A model generated the notes under the pieces. That model had not been told where the DNA came from. It searched no databases and saw only the letters and a list, made by a program, of their open reading frames with translations. 64,000 bases of DNA, from the NCBI GenBank assembly GCA_020740775.1, contig JAHEWK010000047.1, positions 62,001 through 126,000 of the forward strand, read 5' to 3'. The translations under genes and the position numbers were made by a program. Shown piece after piece: positions 53,588-62,020 of the stretch (position 1 is its first letter; every line of letters begins with the position of its first letter). Source of the DNA: Ilyonectria destructans (Eukaryota; Ascomycota; Sordariomycetes; Hypocreales; Nectriaceae).

Positions 53588-54012
53588 AATGACCCGGATC
53601 GTACGACTCCACGCGAGAGGTGGAAGGGCCATCGCGCCTGTTTCGAATGCAAACGGCATGTGAATCATGCATATGTTCATCTCTCTCTGCGTTGCTACTT
53701 TCCATCCCGGCTGCACTGCTATTGATCCGAGTGCCGTCTCTCTTGCTGACGTCCACTCTCTATCATCTACAGAAAGAAAACAAAATGTAAGTAGGCGGAG
53801 CCTGTGCTTGATACCTGCCGTGTAGGACCGTACTGACCGCCTCTCTCTAATCACTGTAGGCGATATGAGACAGCCAACTTGCGGGCTTTGCAAGAGAACC
53901 GGAGGATCTTGCACGTTTCCCACCAAAAGAAAGACACCCGAACTGCGCCGACCGTCAGCCAGCCGCTAGAACAATCACAGAATCGATCCACGGAATCTTG
54001 GTAATGTCGATG
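53588..54012 (+). pseudogene. Zn(II)2Cys6 regulator, DNA-binding half, 5' end lost
   Basis: DNA-binding part of a fungal transcription factor. Exon 1 (53588-53655) reads NDPDRTTPRERWKGHRACFECKR. A 117-nt intron with a GC donor (CG/GCATGT, 53656) and CTACAG acceptor follows. Then come a 14-nt exon (53773-53786) and a 73-nt intron (GTAAGT...CTGTAG). The next exon, from 53860, completes the cluster. The assembled cysteine spacing is C-x2-C-x6-C-x6-C-x2-C-x6-C (CFEC, KRKKTK, DMRQPT, CGLC, KRTGGS), a perfect binuclear zinc cluster, followed by the basic linker TFPTKRKTPE. The initiator codon and upstream exons are missing because the Copia LTR ends at 53586. A 1-nt frame discrepancy near 53940 separates the cluster from the frame that continues past the hAT at 54013. 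The target motif and regulon are unknown; the TRI12-like pump gene at 60 kb is a neighbour. Confidence 0.75.
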
Positions 54013-57000
54013 CAGCGCTCATCATAAATCAATCAAATCAACTTTGGGGTAAAAGTTGATTTGTTTGATGGGCTTCCGATCCAAAGTTGATTTGTTTGAT
54101 TTGATTGGCCACTCTCAATCAACTGTATGGGCGACCTATATACCTAGTATGTGAAGGTATTTCGCCGACCCCAAGTCTCAATTACCTACCCAACTGCCTA
54201 GCTTTACCCCGCCGTGTCGGACCCAGTTCCTCAGGCAATGAACTCGCTCCAGCGTATCCGCGCCCATTGAGAGCCTTTGAGATGTTAGCGTCAGCTTGGC
54301 CAGGCTGAACTGTCTCTCGCAGTCAGTCGCCATCGCCGGAATGGCAAAGACGTCCAAGGCAAAGCTGCTTAATATCGGGAATGAAGGCTTGTGGTCTCTC
54401 CACCATTGGATCGGCTCCTGCGTATCTTGTGGCTCGAGACGGAGGTACTTGTCCAGCTCGCTGACAGTGCCGCCCGTTGCAAATATCTTTCTCGTTCTGC
54501 TGTTGATCCATTGGGTGTATTGGTCATCCTCCTTACCCATTTTCATTGATAAAGGAGCGGACTTGGACTGTTCCTTGTCCTTCTGCTGGCTTGTATGATA
54601 CCACCGCGCGAAGTAGTCCTTTATGCCTGCCTTCGCATCGCGAACCCAGGCCAATTGCTCCTCAGTGACCCAAGTAGCCTCCAACCAGCTGATGCCGAAT
54701 CTCGGATGAAGGATGACTGCTGCCGCGAACAAGGGAGACTCTCCGAGCTTGCTGTAATACTCATCCAGCTTCTTCCAGCCGTTGTTGATAGATGCCCGGA
54801 TATATGCTCGGTGATCTGCTGGTAATGAGCTCTTCTGGGAGACCTCATACGCCAGTGACTTATCAAGCGCCGCATATTCAGTCTGAGAGCGCTCTGGCAA
54901 CGCAGACACCGTGAATCTTGACATTTGGCTTCGCTGTTGAGATACATAAACCTCATCGTCATCGAAGCGAGCAGGGCGACGACGGGCACGGGTCGGCCGG
55001 GTTTTGGACTCCGTCAGAGGCGTAGACGCTATTCCAATCGGCTCAAGGTCATCTAGATTCGTCACCCTTATTGTCTCGGCTGTAACCTCATTGTAGAAGC
55101 CCTTCCAGTCCTCAAAATGCTCGAGCAGGTATTCCATCCCTACCAAAACTTCCCAGAGGCGCCCGTGGCCGTCGCCTTTACCCCAGCCTTGGGTTCGCAT
55201 CGTCTGAAGGTATAGAGGCGTAAGAATCTCGTTGACCTCGCCCAGAACGCGCCAATCCTCGTTGGATAAGATGTCATCAGCAGGGATGCGTTTTGCTTCG
55301 TCTTGCTCGCCTTCGAGTGCAAAGATGAAGGCCCTGATGTCAGTCTGCTTCCGCAGAGCCCTCTCAATCATCATATAAGTAGAATTCCACCGCGTGTCAT
55401 TGTTCAAGACGACCTCAAGCTCGGCAGTTGATTCCTCGCAAAGACGGTATCCTTCGTACTCCTGCTCGTGAGCAATGCGCTTGAAATATTCGCTGCGCTG
55501 AGGTGACGATCTGATGAACTTGACGATATTGTGGAGCTTCCCAATTGGACCCTTTGAACGCCAATGGCGAAGATCTTGCTCCGGAAGACCTCTCATGCCG
55601 TTAATATCTGACTCTAGCTCGAAAGAGTCGGCGTCTTTGCCGAAAAGAAACGCACGGGCAACAAGGTTAAGAACATGGCCGTAGCAACGCATCCGACGGG
55701 CCTTAATATCAGCAGGCCTAATCGAAGGGTCAAGCTGCCTGTAGAAGTAGTGCAGACAAGTATCATTCGTGGCCAGGTTGTCAGAAATGACAGTCCCAAT
55801 CTGTCCTCGAATCTCCCACAGTTGAACGACGTCGAACAGTGTATCAGCAAGGTTCTCACCACTATGAGTACCTAACTGACGACGTAGAGCGAGCAACCTG
55901 GACTGTTGGTGCCCGAGTTTGTCGATGAAGTGTGCAAAAACAGCCATTATCGCAAGGCGGTTCGGTGATGTCCAGAGATCAAAGCTGATGTGAATTTTCG
56001 TTAGGGCACTGCCCAGCTCCGCTTTGATGATATCCCTCTTAGAGTCAAAGATCCTCTGTAGCTCTCTGGTAATAGAACTGCTACTCCAAGGAATCTGAAG
56101 CGCTAATTCATGGTCGAACCGATAAAAGAGCTCCTTCAGAAACCTGTGCTCAAATATTGTAAATGGCACGTCACTGTCAATGACAAACCCAACACTTAGT
56201 TCTTGTACAGCTTTGACCTTTGCCCTTGGTATCATGCTCTGGTCAAGCCGCGGTCGTTTGGGGGTTGCTTGAGAGTGGAGATCGATCGCGCCATCGTCGC
56301 TGGGGCTTGACTGGCTCGCTGGGGTGATCCGGTGAGCTCTGCGCAAGTCAGTAGATGGATACAGTATGTCAGTGTAGGGGACGAATACATACTTCCGAAG
56401 ATGATCTGCTGCAGAAGATGTAGCTTGTACTGAGAAAAATTCCGGTCGACCCTTCGTGTCACATCGACTGCAGCACCACACATGACCGATTGGCTGCTCC
56501 CGGTGATTCAATTCGACGAAGAACATGCCGTGCGATTTGATCCAGCTTTTTCTGCCTTTTGCACCCTTCCGAGCTAGTGAAGCTTCTTGGACGAAGCGAC
56601 GGTTTTTCCAGACGACCTTCGGTAGGTCCTCAATAGTCGGGTTAGCAGGCAGCTCTCCGACGGCAGCCTCCTCGAGCTGCTGGGCCACAGTCCTTGGTTG
56701 TGATAGTCGCGAGAACGCAGAAGGAAAGAGTGGCGTGGGGCAAGGCGTTGAAATCTCCGGCAGAAGACTCGCCGGTGAAGAGAGCGCTGGCGAGTCCGGC
56801 ATCTTGTCGCTGGTGTCATGTGGTGTTGATGGCGAAGTTGACGCGTCGCGGTAGGATGCAGGGCGTGTCAGCTGGTCCAGGATTTGGTGGGGTTAGCCAG
56901 CGATAGTGGGTACCAATCAGGCTACGACTTTATATGGGAGCAAGAAGTATCACCTATCTGTGACCATCTTGTACAGGGTAGGACCGGCGCAGGGCACGCC

Positions 57001-57168
57001 ATGTTAATCTTTTTGGACAGTTCAGATGTAGTATAGCACATATCAACTTTATCAAATCATGTCAACTTGCAAATCGCTGGAATTGATTTGATTGAAGCGA
57101 GGAATCGGCTGGGTTGATTGATTTGATTGGGGTGATTGATTGATTGAGTTGATTTATGATGAGCGCTG
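54013..57168. mobile_element. hAT element inserted in the regulator gene, perfect TSD
   Basis: A 3,156-bp element with termini CAGCGCTCATCATAAATCAA and its inverse. It is flanked by TGTCGATG on both sides (54005-54012 and 57169-57176). Subterminal zones carry many AATCAATCAAATCAA/GTTGATTTGATT motifs (54020-54125 and 57030-57155). Its transposase frame is fully open. It belongs to the same family as the remnant at 30820. It splits a Zn(II)2Cys6 gene between its zinc cluster and its regulatory domain. Confidence 0.95.
54178..56802 (-). CDS. hAT transposase, intact and probably active
   Basis: An open frame of 874 codons from ATG 56802. An in-frame 54-nt segment (56339-56392) bounded by GTATGT and GCGCAG matches the intron position in the related copy at 33.1 kb, so the spliced product is probably 856 residues. 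A BED-like zinc finger (WCCSRCDTKGRPEFF...SAADHLRK) is followed by IPRAKVKAVQELSVGFVIDS. The RNase-H-like catalytic fold starts at TKIHISFDLWTSPNRLAIMA and holds a second acidic block in VISDNLATNDTCLHYFYRQL. Then come RMRCYGHVLNLVARAFLFGK, VLNNDTRWNSTYMMIERAL and FAAAVILHPRFGISWLEATW. The C-terminal dimerisation domain has EPIQWWRDHKPSFPILSSFA and MATDCERQFSLAKLTLTSQR. There is no stop, so the enzyme could mobilise this copy and defective relatives. Confidence 0.9.
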   Translation of the reverse strand: MPDSPALSSPASLLPEISTPCPTPLFPSAFSRLSQPRTVAQQLEEAAVGELPANPTIEDLPKVVWKNRRFVQEASLARKGAKGRKSWIKSHGMFFVELNHREQPIGHVWCCSRCDTKGRPEFFSVQATSSAADHLRKYVFVPYTDILYPSTDLRRAHRITPASQSSPSDDGAIDLHSQATPKRPRLDQSMIPRAKVKAVQELSVGFVIDSDVPFTIFEHRFLKELFYRFDHELALQIPWSSSSITRELQRIFDSKRDIIKAELGSALTKIHISFDLWTSPNRLAIMAVFAHFIDKLGHQQSRLLALRRQLGTHSGENLADTLFDVVQLWEIRGQIGTVISDNLATNDTCLHYFYRQLDPSIRPADIKARRMRCYGHVLNLVARAFLFGKDADSFELESDINGMRGLPEQDLRHWRSKGPIGKLHNIVKFIRSSPQRSEYFKRIAHEQEYEGYRLCEESTAELEVVLNNDTRWNSTYMMIERALRKQTDIRAFIFALEGEQDEAKRIPADDILSNEDWRVLGEVNEILTPLYLQTMRTQGWGKGDGHGRLWEVLVGMEYLLEHFEDWKGFYNEVTAETIRVTNLDDLEPIGIASTPLTESKTRPTRARRRPARFDDDEVYVSQQRSQMSRFTVSALPERSQTEYAALDKSLAYEVSQKSSLPADHRAYIRASINNGWKKLDEYYSKLGESPLFAAAVILHPRFGISWLEATWVTEEQLAWVRDAKAGIKDYFARWYHTSQQKDKEQSKSAPLSMKMGKEDDQYTQWINSRTRKIFATGGTVSELDKYLRLEPQDTQEPIQWWRDHKPSFPILSSFALDVFAIPAMATDCERQFSLAKLTLTSQRLSMGADTLERVHCLRNWVRHGGVKLGSWVGN

Positions 57169-59202
57169 TGTCGATGCGCCCCGTGACCCATGTTTGTGGG
57201 CCTTCAGCATTAATTCTTGAGGCAGAACGCCTCGTTGATCTGCTCGAGTCGCGACTCAGTGACGGACAAGATGTCGATATGCTGGCGCAGCTGTCTCAAA
57301 CGGAGCATTTGATTGGTCGTTCCAGAGACAATGACTTGCATACACCGGCCTCGCTCGATTATAAGAAGCGGGATCAACAGATGAGGGACGGTAGCACTGA
57401 TGAATCTGGGTCCACGACCAGAATCCCAACCAGTGTCTTGGACAGTGCCTGGGATAACCACAACGCCGACGACTGGACCTCTCCGGCTTCATCCCTTCGC
57501 TCCATGAGAGATGAACATGTAGATGGAGATGAAGATGCTGGCTGGTGGCTGGCTGTCCCTGAACAAGTTCTTACTGATCTTGTTCATCTGTTTTTTGACA
57601 AGATCCAAGCCTGGCTCCCGCTTCTCCATCGACCGAGGTTCTTCGATCGCTACATGAAGAACGGCGTCTTCGACAAAAGAAGCCCGCAGTCGTTCTCCGA
57701 CACCGAGTCACTGATTCTCTGCGGCGTATTTGCCCTGGCCGCCCGGCACTCGTTAAGCCCATGGTTCCAGGACGTTCCGGCACCAGACCGTGGACAGCGC
57801 TTCGCAGACGATGCCAACAGGTATTATGAGATGCCTCATCCATCCGATCAAGGGCCCACGCTCGAGTACTTTCAAGGCTGTATCTTACTGGCTTTCTACC
57901 AGTACGCTTCCGGCCCTTCCCACCGCGCCTGGATTCTTGCCGGTGTCTGCGTTCGACTACCCTACGATCTGAACTTGTGCAACATGGACGAGCAACAAGA
58001 CAACTGGGAGGACTCAAAAGACTGGTCGTATGTAGAGGAGAAACGACGAGCGTTCTGGCTGGTTTGGGAAGTCGATACTTTTGGTTCCGTCATGTCCAGA
58101 CGCCCAAGCTCTATCAACCGTTCAATGATGGCCGTACGGCTGCCCGTTGGCGACGCGGCCTGGTTCGCCGACAAGCCGGTCAAGTCTCCGGTCATTGACC
58201 CAAGGCCGTCCGAGGTCTGGAAGATTCTACTCGACCCACCGAATCAGGACGAGCGAGCATGGTTCCTCGTGGCCAACGTCCTTATGAGTGTTGCGAGTGA
58301 ATTCGCCGCGGGTCGGCACACTTGTCAGCGCGACAGGGATGAGCTCGTTGACGCCATCACGTGTTTCTCTCTCCTTATATCTCAGCGCTTCAACCTTGAA
58401 ACACTGGAATTCTCGGGTCCCTCAAACAATGCTGCAAGACACAACTGGGTCATCGGCATGCACCTGATGCTGACGTGTGCTCGTGCTACCATATAGGTCA
58501 GCTTCACAGCCCAACGCCCGAGAGTGCTGAGCTTGCCACGACACATGTCTCGCATCTTTTACCAATGGCATCCAGAGTACATCACTTTGAGCCAGCCGTT
58601 TCTTGCATGCTGCCTGCTATCAGATCGAGCATACCCCTCCGAAGAGACTGCGCAGGCTCCGGATATGCCCTACCACAGCAGTGAAATGGTGAATCTAGTA
58701 TTGTCTCAATATGCCTCGGTCTGGAATCTTGCTTCGGTTTTATTAGGTATGTTCGCTTCACCCACGAATTCTCCATCGGCTGTACTGAGACGTAGTATTC
58801 ATAGACTTGAGAGCATCCTTGATCCGTCTTGACCATCATTCCGCCGACTCCTCGTTTGAAAAGCGTTTTGCCTTATACTTCCCTCCTCGTGTCTCCCTTG
58901 GGCGCTCCAACAACCACAAAGATGGCCAGTCTAGCTTGATGAGAGGGAGTGTTGGAGAGGAAACGAGAGGCGACAACAGAGTTGTCGACGAGAACGGCTC
59001 CGGCCGTGTTGGACTGCAGCAGCTTTCCCAACCTTCCGGCGAACTAGAGGATGCAGAGGCGGCAATGGTTGAGCTTGCCAATATGCCTGGCCGAGAGCTG
59101 TCCAAATTCGTACGCTTGGATGGCCAAAATGACTGGAATGCACGTCTCTCGCTCGATTACCTCGGTGACGATAACCAGCAATTCAGCTACCTACAGTTGT
59201 AA
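57169..59202 (+). pseudogene. Zn(II)2Cys6 regulator, Fungal_trans half, with TAG
   Basis: Continuation of the regulator beyond the hAT. The frame crossing the reconstructed target site reads into MRPVTHVCGPSALILEAERL, a dimerisation-type helix. The fungal-specific regulatory domain follows: VLTDLVHLFFDKIQAWLPLL, HRPRFFDRYMKNGVF, SLILCGVFALAARHS, GCILLAFYQYASGPSHRAWI, LAGVCVRLPYDLNLC and EKRRAFWLVWEVDTFGSVMS. A TAG at 58494-58496 breaks the frame, which continues unchanged through MSRIFYQWHPEYITLSQPFL. A 58-nt intron (58747-58804) leads to DLRASLIRLDHHSADSSFEK, ending FSYLQL and stop at 59202. The TAG fits a CAG change. With the lost 5' end, the 1-nt frame discrepancy and the hAT insertion, the gene is dead. 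Confidence 0.8.
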
Positions 59203-60146
59203 GGAAGCTGAACATGGCTGGTAATGCGCCTAGGTCAAGGCTGCGACAAACTATTCGGGCCAATATGCACTTGCATTGACGATGAGAAGAAGCCAAGAGG
59301 ACAGCAACGACTTGTTTATCGCTATGCTGTGTCTCTGTCGATGCTTGAATCTGTACCAAATGCCTTACTACTGTATCAACTTGAATCCCTGCGCTCTGTC
59401 TTGCGAGCTTCACATAGGTAGGCATTATAATAACGAGTCTGATTGAAAGCTACCTATGGCGTTAATCTTTGGCCATGGTGGAGCTAGCGATGCACTCTGT
59501 CCAATACTAACCGACAACAAGGAGTGTTGTTGCGACGACCATGATCGCAACGGACTCAGAACCGCGGTCATGAACCGCATCATCGACAGTCCGATGCGGC
59601 AGCCTTGTTTCCAACCTCTCTCAATGGCGTCTATCGTGTACGTCGTCTCCATTTCTTGGAAGGATGCCATATCTCACCATTACCAACAAGCTCGTCAGGA
59701 GTCGATGCTTCGAGAGTCTCGCCGGCGCTGCAGATCGTCTGCCTGGTGTGTTTTTTCAAACGACAGTCTCGCTATCAACCATACTAGAATCCCATGTGGT
59801 GCTTTCAACGATGAAACACTTTGATCGACACCCTGTGGTCACTGATAGTGTTCTCATCGATACTTGAGATTTTGTTCATGCGTTGTTGCTATACACTACA
59901 TCTTTCAACCAACCTCTTGAACCAGGACAGTGTCAGCCAGTTAATTTCACGTTTACATCAAGCTTTTCTGAAGAAAGAGACATAGTTCTCTTCTTAAATC
60001 CCATATTCTTTCGAGTGACCAGTCTGGAAAGATCCAGCAAAACCAGGTGCTATAATGCGGCCAAAGGTGTGGCTGGACCTCAAGCTCTAAGCTGCGCACC
60101 ACTTCCTCCGGATAACCGAAATATCTCGTCGAATTACAACCATCAG
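59203..60146. other. Intergenic between convergent regulator and MFS genes
   Basis: Several plus- and minus-strand frames of 60-120 codons occur but none shows a recognisable motif. It could hold a badly decayed gene. Confidence 0.35.
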
Positions 60147-62020
60147 CTAAAGTCGGGAGTTCTCTTCGTGATTCACTTCTGCCTTTGTGTTACTATGATT
60201 CTGGACAGACTCCTGCATATTGGCGGGCGACAAACTTTCATTGCCTTCCAAACTGACCAATCCAGCCTCAACAGGTGCATCAATGCGCTTGTCAAAGTCG
60301 GCTCTTTGTTCTTTGATGGAACAAGTGGCTGTTTTTGGTAAGAGTCCATGTCAATACAAATGGTAGGAGGGAAGACTTACATATAACTAAGAGACCACAA
60401 AAAGCGGCTGAAACAATCCAGGCGTTCTTGAAAGCAACCAAGTATGCTTTTTTCATCGCTTCAACTGCAGCCTGCGCAATTTCAGACGAAACACCAGGCA
60501 CAGCAGCGACCGCTTCCCTGCTCTATGAAGCCAGAGCATCAACCAGTGCAGGCAAAGATGAGGGAGGCAGTCCCAGTGAAAGCGCTGCTGCACCGACTTT
60601 CTTGGGCAGTTCCTTTTCCAAGGTGCTGTTGAGAACGGCATTGTTGATCGCTAGGCCAATTGCGCCTCCAAAGCTCCTGACTGCGGTCATCAATGCTGAT
60701 GTCAGAGCGATTAGCTCTGGGGTTGTTGCCAACTGAGCAGAGACCATGGAGAGTGGCACGATAGAAACGAGGGCGATGCCAGAAAGAATTGGGAATATCC
60801 AGAAAGCATAGCGAGGAGTGTCTATCTTGACCGTTGCCAGTAGGACAAAGAACACTAGAAGAAGGACAGAACCGAGGACGAGTGGTGGCCGGATGGACTT
60901 GCGCTTCGAAGACCACAATCCAAACACAGGGGAGAAGACCAGACCTGTAAAAAACATGATGGCGAAGTTTGCACCGGCTGAAAGAATGCTAGCATCGTAG
61001 ATGAGGGTGATTTCAAAGGCAAAGTAGGAATTGGCTGCAAAGAAGGCAATTCCTTCAACAAAAATGACAAACAGGGAGATGGCGAAGTTCCTGTGGCGCC
61101 AGAGTTCATGGTGAAGCATGCCGTCCTTCTTGAAGTGCCACTCATAGATGACGAAGAGTATCATGGCGACGACGCCGATGATGAATGGACCAAGGATGTT
61201 GGCACTGCTCCAAGAATATGGATTGTCGGACCACGACAGGGCCATAGAGAAAAGGACAAGCGCCGGGGCGAAAAGTAAGTATCCGACCCAGTCGAGATGC
61301 TTGAGCTTTTGAGACATGTTGAGAGATACTTGTAGTTCCCGAGGTGGAGGATTGTAGCCTACAAAGCAGCCCACAGTTGCAAGAGCGTAGAGACCGGCCT
61401 CGACATACCAGTAAATGCGATAGTTTGAGAGATTCCCATCTTGGAGCAGTCCACCACCCATCAAGAGGCCGCCCGAGAATTGCCCCAAGACTGGCTGCTA
61501 TGCTGCCAGATGTTTGACCCATGGGCCTATAACGGCGGGGAAGAACTTCAGAGATAACAGCTAGGAGGACTGACTGGCATCCAAAATTTAGTGCCAGGAT
61601 GGCGAAGCCGGCGATGAGGGTGCCGGAGCTCTGAGCCCCGGACACAATGATGGAGCCGACAATACCGGTCAGAGGCAATGCGACGAGGATGGGTTTCCGA
61701 CCCCAGTAATCGGCGGCCTGGCCGATGGGCGGATTCAAGGCAACTGTCATGATGGTAATACAGGACGAGTACCAGACGGTTTGCCCTGTACCGCCAACAA
61801 CTTGGGACATTGACTGTGCCAAGAAGCCCGATCCAATGATAGAGCTGAGCTGTGCCACGTATATGAAGTTGACGGCCTAGATAGAGGTATGGTGAGTTTG
61901 AAGCTGGCCAGCGCAAGCAGACGGTCAACCAACCACAAGACAGATAATTGTTTTGGAGTGAATACGGGTTGTTGCTTCTCCTAGCACCGAGGGCGCATCA
62001 AAGGAAGAGTGTGAAGCCAT
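60147..62020 (-). pseudogene. TRI12-like MFS transporter with frameshift and TAG
   Basis: Major-facilitator pump of the TRI12/siderophore-transporter class (14 helices), normally exporting toxins or moving siderophores across the plasma membrane. Exon 1 (62020-61934) encodes MASHSSFDAPSVLGEATTRI. A 57-nt intron (61877-61933) joins AVNFIYVAQLSSIIGSGFLA. The loop-2/3 motif is PIGQAADYWGRKPILVALPL, then PRRYRPMGQTSGSIAASLGA. Near 61460-61490 a 1-nt frameshift is needed to reach LLMGGGLLQDGNLSNYRIYW. The C-terminal half is clear up to LPALVDALAS, where TAG (60523-60525) intervenes. The same frame goes on as SREAVAAVPGVSSEIAQAAV and MKKAYLVAFKNAW. A 52-nt intron (60329-60380) leads to a cytoplasmic tail ending EENSRL at 60147. 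The expected length is about 587 residues. The TAG fits a CAG change. It is convergent with the broken regulator gene. Confidence 0.8.

Noticed and set aside
59456..59824. 122-codon plus-strand frame between the regulator and MFS genes
   Set aside because: No motif; overlapping frames on the other strand are equally open, so coding status cannot be supported.
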